A DNA stretch of 64,000 bases from positions 17,277,116 to 17,341,115 of the forward strand of contig CM060856.1 of the NCBI GenBank assembly GCA_030737835.1, read 5' to 3'. The DNA is from Acorus gramineus. Lineage: Eukaryota; Streptophyta; Magnoliopsida; Acorales; Acoraceae. Position numbers and translations under genes: made by a program. This document shows, in pieces, positions 1 through 10,790 of the stretch. The notes under the pieces are model-generated. The model was not told where the DNA came from and made no database searches. It saw nothing but the letters and a program-made list of their open reading frames with translations. Numbering within the stretch: position 1 is the first letter of the stretch; each line of letters starts with the position of its first letter.

Positions 1-802
1 AGTTGTACCTCTTCGTATTGACGAATTCCAAATCCAGGGAAGTTGAGCGTGTCTATGTTTGAATGATAAACTATAGAACCATGGTAGGTTTTCTCATCTA
101 CAAATTAAACTTTGCCAAGAGTTGCATGGCAGGGACCTCTCTTGCCATTAACTAATCTCTTGAAAAGTCGGCTCTAGCCATGAAGGGTTGAAATTGGGTA
201 GCTAGATAGCCTGTCGAATGATTATGCCAAATCTTGTTGTGGACCCTTCTCAAGAAGTCTTCATTAGCTTTCCTTGTATGGTGGGGTGAGAGTTTTTCTT
301 TGTTCCATATGCTCTAAACATGAGCCATATAACCGAAGATAACTATAAAGACTTTTGATAGAGGATTGTGCCTGACATTAGTGTGTGTCAAAATTGTTCA
401 ATTGAAATAATTTTAAAAATCTAAAACAATTTTCATTTTATAATATTCTTAACACACTTCTGCTTATATTCTGATGGTTTTCCAATGGGGTTGAAATGCT
501 TTTTCTAAATCTTTGAAGGATATGATCAAACACCTGATTTCTTGCAGCACTACCATCATCATTTGAAATATCCTTCCCCAAGAAAATTAAAATGTGATAT
601 ATGCAAATCTCATGAAACAACCCATTCAATAACACTGATTCTGAACCACAGATTGTAGTAGATAAAGGCACTCGAGGGATAACTATTTGGTTACATAATC
701 ATTCTAACTCTTGCGGAATGTTGTTTTGTCAGTGTATTTTTTAGTTATGCAACTTTTGAATGTGAATCTGATTGCCAGCCCTCAATCACTTTGCTTTCGC
801 AG
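1..802 (+). other. Presumed upstream intron of Z-ISO
   Basis: No Z-ISO exon upstream of position 803 could be recognised. A splice acceptor (TTTCGCAG) ends at 802, so most or all of this stretch should be intron, with the 5' exons (transit peptide and first membrane segments) before the window. Around 120-330 the reverse strand shows a short peptide-like stretch that might be a transposon remnant, but it is too short to name. Confidence 0.5.
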
Positions 803-1696
803 GTCACATTGCTGCTCCTCGTTCTGATATTTGCAACTGTCCATAGTGGTTTGGCAAGTCTTCGAGCTTCTGGTGAAAAGCTTATAGGAGAGCGTGCTTT
901 TCGTGTACTATTTGCGGGGAGCTCACTTCCTTTGGCAGTCAGTACTATAGTGAGTTTTCTTGCTCTTTTTTTTTTCTCAATTCCTTATAACCCAATTTTA
1001 ATACATTGCTGCTCTATGGCTCTAATTTTTTTGATGAGATATTTGTTCTTGTTGTCAGGTTTACTTCATCAATCATCGATACGACGGAACACAACTTTGG
1101 CAAGTCCAAAGTGTGCCGGGGATACATCAGTTTGTTTGGATTTCGTCTTTCATCTCATTCCTTTTCCTGTATCCATCCACATTCAATCTCCTAGAAGTCG
1201 CGGCTGTTGATAAACCAGAGTTGCACATGTGGGAAACTGGGATAATCAGAATCACTAGGCATCCACAGGTAACCTCTATCATTACCATAAGTCGATGCAC
1301 AAAAGCATTGTATTTGCTCATTTATCCTATGAAACTGACTTTGGTTCGCTCTATCCTCAGATGGTTGGGCAAGTGCTCTGGTGCGTGGCTCACACAATTT
1401 GGATTGGAAACTCGGTTGCTATAGCTGCATCAATCGGCTTGATTGGGCACCATTTATTCGGTGTTTGGAATGGCGATCGGAGATTATCATTGCGATATGG
1501 TGAAGCATTCGATGTTTTGAAGAGCCGAACGAGTGTCTTACCTTTCGCGGCCATCCTTGATGGTCGTCAGAAGCTTCCTAAAGATTACTACAAGGAATTC
1601 ATCCGGTTACCATATCTAACTATCACATTCTTGACATTGGGTGCATATTTAGCTCAACCACTCATACAAGCAGCCAGTTATCGACTTCACTGGTAA
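803..1696 (+). CDS. Z-ISO: 15-cis-zeta-carotene isomerase, last three exons (5'-partial)
   Basis: Z-ISO is a haem b membrane protein of the NnrU family in plastids. It isomerises the 15-cis bond of 9,15,9'-tri-cis-zeta-carotene to give the 9,9'-di-cis form used by zeta-carotene desaturase. Exons read as 803-949, 1059-1268 and 1361-1696 (stop TAA). All have GT-AG borders and each junction falls between codons. The product matches the Arabidopsis protein nearly end to end: VHSGLASLR, STFNLLEVAAVDKPELHMWE, IRITRHPQ, GHHLFG-WNGDRRL and the C-terminal RLHW. From memory of the maize enzyme, the His of VHSG and the Cys/His of WCVAH correspond to reported haem-ligand positions. Several hydrophobic segments fit an integral membrane enzyme. 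About 231 codons are present of a usual ~365, so the N-terminus is outside the window. No break is seen in the part present. Confidence 0.95.
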
Positions 1697-2434
1697 GAGT
1701 GCAGATGAATTGCTTATGTAGTTATGTATATCATCATGCATCTGTCATATGCAAGACAAGATAATACGGGATTCAATCATGAGAAATATATGTGCTTCAT
1801 TTCACTATTGTTCCACAATATGAATGTGTCACTCTTATATGTCATTCTATTGCATTTATAGACGGGAGAGTTTAAATTTCTTCATGCATACAGTACTCTC
1901 TGTCACTGAATCTCCTTGATCTCTCATCCATGCATCCGAAGCTGTGCTCAAACATTTAGAACCAGGTCTGTCTCTCCCTGGTTTCCACTGGAGAACAAAC
2001 ACTCATCTTCTCAGTTTATTAAAGCTTGCCTTGTCTGGAGATTTCAAAAGCCCCCTGTTGATTGCTTCTCTCCATGCCAAAAATCCCCCACACTGATGAT
2101 TACTTCTACACAAATTATCCATGGTACTTCTTGCAAATCAAGAGGGCTGATGGTTTGATATGGTTTTAGTGGATGGGATCCTATAATCAGTAAAAATAAA
2201 TTGGACAATTCAAAATTTTAAAATATTTCACGGGGTTTATATTTATCCCAATTGCTAAAATGCCAACCTAGCTCGTTCAGAAGTAGGGTTGGGTTGGGAT
2301 GGATTGGGTTTGACCTGCTTCAATTGCACTCCTATACTTCGTATCTATCCCTCACTCTCTCGTATGCTCCTCCCTCATTGTCCACCTCTCCAAGCTCAGA
2401 GGCCCCATCTACCGCGCCATGTCCACAGAGCGTT
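1697..2434. other. Z-ISO 3' flank and spacer
   Basis: This stretch holds the presumed Z-ISO 3' UTR followed by AT-rich spacer. Short open frames on the + strand (for example 2252-2509) have no recognisable domain and are judged chance. Confidence 0.5.
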
Positions 2435-2698
2435 GATACACTTAGTTTCTTTTGTAGTCCCATACATTATGATAACGTAATATATATACTGCGCTATCAT
2501 GGTGTATAAGGTTCTATAATAGTATATGACGCAAAATTTTTTATCATTTTTTTAACTTGAAAAAAATACACTAATATATCTCGATATATGTTTTATTTCA
2601 CATAATAGCATGCACTTTATTTGAAGAGTATATGATTTTTTTAAAAAGAAAAACCGGTATAAACTGTAATTATGGCTGCAATGGGGCTGGACATATCA
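2435..2698. mobile_element. MITE family A, copy 1
   Basis: First of three related ~220-270 bp copies in the window. Shared landmarks are GATACA at the left end, TTTGTAGTCCCATAC, an internal inverted pair built on CTATGATA/TATCAT, an A-rich stretch, then GGCTGCA and GACATATC at the right end. The two ends are roughly inverse (GATACAxxxAG...CTGxACATATC). No transposase is present. The family is not recognised by name. Confidence 0.55.
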
Positions 2699-2850
2699 TT
2701 TTCCCCATGTCTTTTTATCCATGTCTTTTTATCCGGCCCGGCCCATGCCAGTGGGCTGACAAGAGCACAGTCTGGCTTGTTAAATTGACGGATCATGCAT
2801 TGTCTACCAAGTACCAATCTTACCCAAATTGAGCAGTTAATATAACCACT

Positions 2851-3068
2851 ATATATCTACAACCGTTGTTTTGTAGTTTTATACACTATGATAGCAGAGT
2901 GTATAAAACTCTATCATAATGTATTAAATAAAAAAAATATAAATTGTTTCTTAATGTATATTTCATTTCATATAATAATATGTATTTCAATGAGAGAATA
3001 TAAATTTTTGTAAAAAAAATAAATAGTGTGGATTGCAAATAAGGCTGCACAGGGGGTTGGACATATCA
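2851..3068. mobile_element. MITE family A, copy 2
   Basis: Diverged copy of the element at 2435-2698. It has the same order of motifs: TTTTGTAG, TATACACTATGATAG, the AT-rich middle, GGCTGCA and GGACATATCATTTTCC. It shares the longest right flank with copy 1, so these two are closer to each other than to copy 3. Confidence 0.5.
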
Positions 3069-5023
3069 TTTTCCTACCTCTTGACACTTTAAACAAGTTT
3101 AAAATTGATACACCCTTCAAAACAATCTATTAATAAGAATAATTTGAGGGACAACCCCTTTGGACAATTCCGCATGTATTGATTTTTTTAAAAATAATAA
3201 ATCTCATTTAATTAAGTAAATGTTTTGATGAAAACTTGTAAATCACTCCATAATGAATTGAATGAACTCATTTTAAACGATTATAAAATTAGTTTAACAA
3301 TGTATATACCTAATTTATGAGGCGATGGAAGTTCCAGCGCTCTATTAATAAACACCTCTTCAAGGATACATGGAAAACTGATTTTATCTCTACCATGGTG
3401 AGTCACATGGAGTCTCTGCCTAAAAAGCACATGTGTACCCCAGGACCCCACCACATCATGAGCTATATATATCTCAGCCATTTATTTATTGCATGTTCCT
3501 TATATCCTATTCATCCAATTAATGAAAAAGATGGCCCATTATTCCTTGTGGTCACGTAGGTAACTACAAATACAATCACTTAGTACTGCCCTAGTATCCT
3601 CTCCACCAAATAATAACAACAACAACAATAATAATATTAAAGAATCACCTAGTAATAAAAAAAGGGGAGGGGGGTGGGGCTAACAAGGTTTGGGTCACGA
3701 TATTATTCTTCACCCAAGTCGCTCAATTGGGTCCTTTGCCCTTGCATCTAGTTGTACAAGTGGGTTCTGGTGATGGGGTATCTATATTTTATGAACCCCC
3801 TGACCTTGCATGTGAAGAATCATTCTCAGATGGTCCAAATATATCTTGAAAACTTCCTTTGAATTTTTTTATCTTTCAAGCCAACCTCTGAGGACCGTAC
3901 CAAGAGGATCACTATGACATTCATGGTTTAATTTGGGTTGGATTTGTATTAAAAAAAGAAAAATAAAAATGTTATATTCAGTTCATTTTACAATCCCCAA
4001 AATGCAGTCCGTCAATATTTTTATTTATTTTTAAATTATATATCTCATCTAATTAGATATGTAGTTTTATAAAATATGAAATATATAATCTAATGAATTG
4101 AATAATATCATTTATTAAAAATATAAAAATATTTAGTGAGTGAAGGAGACTAATGATGTATATGAAACTGCATCTGGGATGTAAAAAGACATGATGTAAT
4201 AGAATTAAAAAAATAAGAGCATTGTTATATGGAGTCTGCGAGAACAGTCTCACGAATAGTCCATATGCTTTGATAGCCATTTATTGAAATATATATTTAA
4301 TTAGCATTTTTTCATAGTTTTAAATGAAGGGGTTCATGTGATAGATCATAAAATTATATACATTTTTTTATAAAAAAAATATATTTTATTAGAGACTATT
4401 TACTATTTTTTAAAAATCAAATATGTACAAATTGTTCTACGGATTGCCCGTAACATTATTATTTATTAAAAAACTAAAGAATAAAAAATGGTTAAAAGAA
4501 AAGGCTCCCCTTACCAAGTGGGGGTGGAGTTGTTTTTTGATTGATCTGTTAACGTACGAAACTGTGACCCAACACCGCTGAAGTAAGTTACACACTTTTC
4601 AATTTTTTTTTAATTTTTTGTGAAATAGTAAGTTACACTCACACCATACTTGTGATATTTTTAATATGTATAATATATATATATTTATGCCATTCAGATA
4701 TCCTAAAGTCCATGAGTCCATCCAACAGCGGAACAGAATCTAATAATATAAAAAATAAACAGAGTTGTTAAGCTAAAATGACCCTCCTAAACACTTGGGG
4801 GTGCGGCTATAGCCACCCTCTAAACTCTCCTACCCATCCTTTTTATTTATAAATAAAAATATTTTGTTACATTTTTTTCTCACACCTAACCCACCTCAAC
4901 ACTACTCACCTCAATGGTACACCCTACCCACCCCAAACATTACCCACCCCACACATCCCCCATAAATATATTACCCACCCCACAATCAAAATAATAAATC
5001 CCACGCTCTTTTTCTCTCTCCCC
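3069..5023. other. AT-rich spacer
   Basis: No supportable gene. The open frames at 3281-3481, 3317-3559 and 4053-4280 show no domain, no splice logic and AT-biased composition. A C-rich, CACCCC-like stretch at 4870-5000 runs into the minisatellite that follows. Confidence 0.5.
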
Positions 5024-6028
5024 GTTCGACATGCTCCATGTCTTTTTTGTGTGATTTGGTTCGACATGCTCCATGTCTTCTGTGTGTGATTTGGTTCGAC
5101 ATGATCCATGGCTTTATGAAATCAGAAACCTTTGAAGTGTTCTGTATTCCGTTCGACATGCTACATGTCTTCCGTGTTTAATTAGGTTCGACATGATCCA
5201 TGGCTTTCTGGAATAAAAAACATTTGAAGTGTTTTGTATCCCGTTCGACATGCTCTATGTCTTCCGTGTTTGATTTGGTTCGACATGGTCCATGGCTTTC
5301 TGGAATCAGAAACCTTTGAAGTGTTCCGTATCCTGTTCGACATGCTCCATATCTTTCGTGTGCGATTTGGTTTGACATGGTCCATGGCTTTCTGGAATCA
5401 AAAAACCTTTGGCCCCCATTTGGAATGGGAATATGACTTATTCTTGGATATACATTTATTCTGGCATAAGTGAGGATAAAATGATTTTGTGTTTGGTTGT
5501 GTTTTGAATTATTCTCGTTGGTAAACGTAAGAATAACTGTTTTGTTGTTTGGGTAAAATGTGAATAAAGTATGGATAAGGATTTATAAAAGGTGAAAAAA
5601 TAATGATAGTTGATTTGACATGCAATTTATAAAAGGTGATGACAGTTGATTTGACAGTAGGCCTACATATTCTTTAGGTGGAATAACCTATGATAATTTT
5701 AATTCTAGGGGTAGGTTGAAATCCATATACCACTTTATACTAATTTATTCTCACATACTTTATCTCTGTCTATTCTATGTTTCCAAACACCCTTTATCCC
5801 TTATTCCCCTTTATATCAGGGTATCCCTTATTCCCGTTCCAAACGGGGGCTTGAAGTGTTCTGTATCCCGTTCGACATGCTCTATGTCTTTCGTGTTTGA
5901 TTTGGTTCGACATGGTCCATGGCTTTCTGGAATAAAAAACCTTTGAAGTGTTCTGTATCCCATTCGACATGCTCCATGTCTTCCGTGTTTGATTTCGTTC
6001 GACATGGTCTATGGCTTTCTGGAATAGT
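5024..6028. repeat. 92-bp minisatellite built on TTCGACATG
   Basis: TTCGACATG-T recurs at about 5024, 5062, 5095, 5152, 5187, 5243, 5279, 5335 and 5370, and again at 5870, 5906, 5962 and 5998. The alternating 36- and 56-bp spacing gives a ~92-bp higher-order unit. Each half carries TCCATGTCTT or TCCATGGCTT, and the long half adds CTTTGAAGTGTT. The array is split by a Tourist-like MITE at 5412-5850. It stays open in several frames, but the translations are only repeated short peptides. Confidence 0.85.
5412..5850. mobile_element. Tourist-like MITE (PIF/Harbinger), copy A, inside the minisatellite
   Basis: The termini are inverse: GCCCCCATTTGGAATGGGAA on the left and, reading inward from the right, GCCCCCGTTTGGAACGGGAA. 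The 3-bp flank TTG is present on both sides (5409-5411 and 5851-5853). Removing the element restores the minisatellite word CTTTGAAGTG. Termini of the type G(G)CC..TTTGG with a 3-bp TSD fit PIF/Harbinger Tourist elements. At 439 bp it has no coding capacity. Confidence 0.85.
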
Positions 6029-6140
6029 GGCTATAACCGCACCCAACATTTGGACTCATCAACCGGAGTTGAGCCAAACATGATGAAACAAGCCTAAAGA
6101 ACATGGAGGACGACTCACTTTGAGGTTCCATATTCCTTTA

Positions 6141-6576
6141 GCTCCGTTTGGATACAGAACATGATTTAATTTTGGATATACAGTTATTCTAACATAAGTG
6201 AGTATAAATAAGGATAAAATAATTTTGTGTTTAGTTGTTGAAAAATATAAGAATAAATTTTTTGTTGTTTAGATAAAACGTGAATAAATTATAGATAATG
6301 ATTTATAAAAGGTGAAAAAATAATGATAGTTGATTTGACATGTGATTTATTAGAGGTGATGACAATTGATTTGACATTAGGCCCACGTATTCTTTGGGTG
6401 GAATAACTTGTAATAATTTTAATTCCAGGGATTGTTTGGAATCCATATATCACTTTATACCAGTTTATTTTGACATAGTTTATCCCTGGGTATTCTCTAC
6501 ATCCAAACAACCAAAAACACATATTCTGCTTTATTCTCACAAATTCCATGGGTTATTCCATATCCAAACGGAGGCT
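6141..6576. mobile_element. Tourist-like MITE, copy B
   Basis: Same family and length class (436 bp) as 5412-5850. The left end is GCTCCGTTTGGATA and the right end is inverse, GCCTCCGTTTGGATA. The target duplication is TTA (6138-6140 and 6577-6579), the classic Tourist target. The interior matches copy A at GGTGATGACA, TTGATTTGACA and TTTAATTC.AGGG. Confidence 0.87.
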
Positions 6577-6586
6577 TAGAGCGCTG

Positions 6587-6853
6587 ATACATGCAGTCTA
6601 TTTTGCAACCCGTTTTGTAGTCCCATACGCTATGATAATGTAATATATACTACGCTATCATAGCATATAGATTCTATCATAGTATATGATTCAATTTTTT
6701 TTTTCACTATGAAAAAAAAAACACTAATGTATCTCAGTATATATTTCATTTCATATAACAGCGTGCACTTTAAAATATGAGTAAATGATTTTTTTTAAAT
6801 AAAGAAAAACAAGATTGACTGCAGTTGGGACTGCAACAGGGGCTGCGTGTATC
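6587..6853. mobile_element. MITE family A, copy 3
   Basis: Starts seven bases beyond the TSD of Tourist copy B. The left end GATACATGCAG and the right end (inward GATACACGCAG) are clearly inverse here, which defines the family's terminal repeat better than copies 1 and 2. The internal hairpin GCTATGATA...TATCATAGC is intact. No convincing TSD was seen. Confidence 0.6.
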
Positions 6854-7003
6854 TTTTTCCATTCCTTCCTTTATCAGAGTATCCGATCTTCTGTAAAATA
6901 TCTAAATGGCTCTATGCAAATTAGATGAGATGGAAAATCACGTTTTTTTTTTTTTTTATTGGTGAAAGATGGAAAAACATGTTGGGTTACTATAAGCAAC
7001 AAT

Positions 7004-7330
7004 AAGGATTTTTATTTTTAAGTCATATAAATTATGTTATTTAATGATCGATTCCTCCTTTCTTCATCTTTCATTTTAAGTCTCCAATTTTAAATATCAT
7101 TTTCGTTATTAGTCCACATGCCAATCATCAGTCTATTTGGGACTAACAAATAGTTAAAATTCTAAATTACTCTTTGAGATTTTTATTGTTAAGTTCATAT
7201 ATACTATGTTTTTTGGAGATCGATTTCCCCTTTTTTCATATTGTATTTTAAGTTCCAAACTTTAAAAGCATTTTTTTGTTATCAGTCCTTGCCCAAAACA
7301 TCTGTTTGTTTAGGGGTGGGTATCAGGTAG
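7004..7330. repeat. Two left-type ends of a Mutator-like MITE family
   Basis: Two diverged, same-orientation copies (about 7008-7115 and 7176-7300) of the terminal arm seen intact at 8751. Shared words are GATTTTTAxTxTTAAGT, GATCGATT and ATTTTAAGTxxCAAxTTT. They face two right-type ends at 9035-9362, as if older elements of the family enclose the younger intact one. Confidence 0.6.
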
Positions 7331-7932
7331 CTGAAATTAATTCCTAAACTACTCATTCCTTAAATGAAAGAAACCTCCAATGAAATCCTCTTCAATATTT
7401 TTATAATCAAGATATTGATTTTCTAGTTCAACATTTCTTCAACTTACATCATTTGGTACTTCAAATAAATAATTGTGTGCAGTAGCGCAGTCAAGATTCT
7501 ATACCAGTGGAAGAAAAAGATAAACCTTCATTAATGAGATTTTAAAAATAAATAAAAACAATGGTAGCTTAAATGTAAAAATAAGATAATATAAATATGT
7601 TAGATTCCCATAAAATCACTAAATCTCTAAATAAATAAAAGTGTAGGACCAGACAATTTTTTTTTCCTTTGACTACATACAAATTTTTTAATAACATCTA
7701 AATACACTCAAAATATCTAATTCGATATTTCACAATTTTCAACCAAGAAAAAATCATTTAAATCAAAATTCAAAAATCATCAAAATTTTCTTATGTATAT
7801 TCTTCTTCAGAAATACAAAAAAATAAAAAAAAAAAATAAAAATCAAAATAAATAAAAGAAATAAAAACATCATCTAGACTCTAATTTGAGAGGATAAATG
7901 ACATGCTTATATAGTATTTAGTTTTGCCGTCA

Positions 7933-8240
7933 AGGGTTAGTTTGGCAAGGGGATAAGGTTTTGATGATAAATTGTCCTAATTTTTAAGGGATAAAAAGCC
8001 CATCAATTTTGTTCATATTCACATTTATCAAAATTAGAACAAATAATAGGGATAAATGCTATCCCAACCTTTAGGTGGAACAAAATATCTCAATTTTTAT
8101 TTTAAAATTGGGACAACTGTCCACAGTTATCTCATTTATTTTTTTATACCAAACATTGATAAACTGTCCTCTCACTTGCTTATCCTGATAATTATCCCTT
8201 ATCTCACCATTTATCCTATTGCAAAACCAGCTCTAAAAAC
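7933..8240. mobile_element. MITE family D, copy 1
   Basis: The left end GGTTAGTTTGGCAAGGGGAT and the right end (inward AGCTGGTTTTGCAATAGGAT) are imperfect inverses. The interior carries AAAAAGCCCATCAATTTTGTT, also found in copy 3 near 47280. Other copies are at 41468-41968 and 47222-47512. There is no coding region and the TSD is unresolved. Confidence 0.6.
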
Positions 8241-8750
8241 GGGGGACTATCTTAATTCAATGGATGAAATATATAGATTAATAAAATAAAAATATGATTT
8301 TTAATTTTTTTTTGTAAAGATGTAATTAGAGAGGAGATCGAAAAAACATATTCTCAGTGGACTTTGAGATTCTCAAATTGGAGGGATTGAGTTAACATGA
8401 AAATGATATTACTTAATTAGACAGCTAAGTCTATAAGAGAATGCAATATCGGATTGGGTGGGCATATGCAGTGGGATGAGGGTGTGATTTGCATCATCCA
8501 CCTAGTCAAAAACACCGCAATCATCTTCCTCCCTTTATCTCAGGCATCTAAAAAAATATCAACCCTTTGAACGCTCCCCTTTGGTTACATAAACACCACA
8601 TCTCCTTTTATATTGACACTCTTGGATTGAAGTTGAAGTAACACTAAAATTACCACCGGATACATAATAATGCAGATGCAGTTTTATTTTAAACATTTCA
8701 CTAAAAATTTTGTATACAAGTTTCAAATATCAGACATACATTTTATTCAA

Positions 8751-9025
8751 GGGATTTTTAGTTTTAAGTCCCCACAAACCATCATATTTAGTGATCGATC
8801 CCTCCCTTCTTCGTATTTAGGTTTTAGTCTCCATATTTAAATGATAGTTCCTTTTTAGTCCCTGAGAGGGACCTATTCATAAATTATTTAATTTACTTTT
8901 TAGTCCATGTGAGGGACCTATCCATAAATTATCCTTTAAATCGGGAAACTAAAACCTAAATACGAAGAAGGGAGGGATCGATTACTAAATATGATGGTTT
9001 GTGGGGACTTAAAACTAAAAATCCC
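8751..9025. mobile_element. Intact Mutator-like hairpin MITE (275 bp)
   Basis: Two ~78-bp arms are almost perfectly complementary, starting GGGATTTTTAGTTTTAAGTC at 8751 and its inverse ending at 9025. Both contain GATCGAT and CTTCTTCGTATTTAGG. The flanks TTTATTCAA (8742-8750) and TTTATCCAA (9026-9034) match at 8 of 9 bases, a 9-bp target duplication as expected for Mutator superfamily elements. The centre holds two copies of GAGGGACCTATxCATAAATT. The element has no ORF. Confidence 0.85.
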
Positions 9026-9034
9026 TTTATCCAA

Positions 9035-9362
9035 TTAAGAACTAATAATGAAAAAGATATTTGAAATTGGAGACTTAAAATGCAATACGAAGAAGTGAGG
9101 GATCGATCACTAAATAGCATAGTTCACAATAACTTTAAAATAAAAATCTCAAAGGCAGTTTTGGTATTTTAAAAATATTTAATTTGACAAACTAATGTTT
9201 CATGGCATATCTTCGAATATTTAGATGGACGTTGGGTGCATGAACTAATAACGAAAAAAGACATTTGAAGTTAGGGATTTAAAATGAAATATGGATAAAA
9301 GAGATATTAATAATCAAATAACATAGTTTACCTGTACTTAAAAATAAAAATCTCACAACATA
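9035..9362. repeat. Two right-type ends of the same Mutator-like MITE family
   Basis: Inverted counterparts (about 9036-9155 and 9232-9357) of the left-type ends at 7004-7330. Examples are GAGACTTAAAATGCAATACG and GGGATCGATCACTAAATAGC. These are more diverged than the element at 8751-9025, which lies just inside them. Confidence 0.6.
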
Positions 9363-10023
9363 CCTTAAAATAATGATTTATATCCTATTAAAGATTTGAA
9401 CCCATGGTGTTTCATTTCTTGTGAAGATTTTTTAAATGTGTTTAATTTCATACTGAAATAAAGCTTTCTATTATTAATATATAAAAACCTAACTGTTAAC
9501 ATATAATAATCGATAGGGGGTTAGCTCTTTGATCATATATATGGGTTTGTGTAACGGCTCTGTATTTTTTTTTAATTATATATATATACACACATGTATA
9601 TAACTAATAGGCATATTTAATTGAATAATTGTTTATGATCATAAGAATTGGTGTAGCATTTGGATGGACTTTGATATGGGTTGTTAATATAGATCTGGGG
9701 ACCCAGTTGTAAATGGTAAAAGTATGATGCTGTCCAGAGAGGAACCTATTTGAAAATATAATATCAGTCTGGACCTATCTGTAATTGTGTTGTGCACGAT
9801 TTTATTCTGTAGCTGACAGAATTTGAAGGGAATGTAACAACAAATCAGCCCTCTTAACCCTCACATAAACCCTATTATCCCCAAATCCGAATTTAGGGAT
9901 CTTGAGGCCATTGTCAATCTCAATCTTGGTATGTTCCGATTTCTTTTTAGTTTTTGGTAATCTTGGGGTTTTAGATTTTATTGTTTGGGTGAATATGAAA
10001 AAAAAGATTTTCTTATATGTTTG
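9363..10023. other. Unresolved spacer with an LTR- or leader-like stretch
   Basis: Between about 9650 and 9960 the text changes character: GGACCCAGTTGTAAATGGTA, a CCCTCTTAACCCTCACATAA stretch, then a splice-donor-like TTGGTATGTT near 9928. This resembles the leader end of some plant LTR elements or an orphan 5' UTR. No coding sequence follows, so no identity is given. Confidence 0.3.
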
Positions 10024-10036
10024 AGATGATCTTAGT

Positions 10037-10588
10037 TAAGCCTGTTAATTATCCGAAAAAATATTCGTATCCGATCCGAATCCGTATCCGAAAATACAGA
10101 AAATATCCGATATCCGAAAATCCGTATCCGAACCAAATAATCCGTATCCAAAAATTTTTGGATCGGATATAGCCTATATCCGATCCGAAAAATATCCGTA
10201 TCCGAACTGTTATTTTATTTATATATGTTAGAATTAGTTTCAACCCTTAGATAAAAATCTAATGGCTCATGATCTAGGACAAAACACAAACCTATTTAAC
10301 CATGTTGAATACTTATTTAACTATATTAAGATTTGTGTTTTTATGTCTTTAGTGGATACATATTTAATCATGTTAGGACTTAAGATTTTATAAAAAATTT
10401 ATATTTTAATCTGGTTCGGATATTTCGAATATTATCCGAATCCGTATCCGGATTTTTGGATCGGATACGGATATGAGTTTTGGAATATCCGTCAGATATC
10501 GGATACGGATATTTTTTCGGATATCCAATTCGGATACGGATACGGATATGGGCCTATCCGATCCGTATCCGTCTGATTGACAGGCTTA
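10037..10588. mobile_element. Non-autonomous hAT element with perfect 8-bp TSD
   Basis: Terminal repeats are TAAGCCTGTTA on the left and inverse TAAGCCTGTCA on the right. ATCTTAGT stands on both sides (10029-10036 and 10589-10596), an 8-bp duplication typical of hAT. Both subterminal regions (about 150 bp each) are packed with ATCCGTATCCG/CGGATACGGAT words in opposite orientation; these are probably transposase-binding sites. The AT-rich core has no ORF. It is inserted at the 5' edge of the SINE that follows. Confidence 0.9.
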
Positions 10589-10595
10589 ATCTTAG

Positions 10596-10780
10596 TCCCT
10601 AGTGGTTATAGTACAACGATTTAGGATTTAGCGGTGTTACCGATAAGTTCTAGGTTCGAGTCTTGACGCTGACTCATCCACCTGTTTGTTAGGGATTATT
10701 CAAAAGAATTTTTCGTGGGATCAGGATAAAGTCAGTCATAGAGTCCATCCGATATAAAAAAGAAAAAAAAGAAAAAAAAA
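10596..10780 (+). mobile_element. tRNA-derived SINE, split at its 5' edge by a hAT
   Basis: A box-A-like TAGTGGTTATAGTAC near 10604 and a clear box B GGTTCGAGTC near 10651 mark a tRNA-derived Pol III promoter. The 3' part ends AGTCAGTCATAGAGTCC, CCGATATAAAAA and an A/G-rich tail. The 10-bp TSD AGATGATCTT is present at 10781-10790 and, beyond the hAT insertion, at 10024-10033. The SINE therefore predates the hAT. A 5'-truncated relative lies at 25800-25915. Confidence 0.82.
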
Positions 10781-10790
10781 AGATGATCTT

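Noticed and set aside
5178-6005. Frames encoding repeated MDHVEPN/GACRTGY peptides
   Set aside because: They are the translation of the minisatellite; repeat length and indels do not preserve frame across the array.
5024-6028. CRISPR-like array
   Set aside because: Spacers are themselves repeats and the host is a plant; this is a minisatellite.
10640-10665. tRNA gene suggested by GGTTCGAGTC
   Set aside because: No cloverleaf could be drawn; the box B belongs to a SINE with A tail and TSD.
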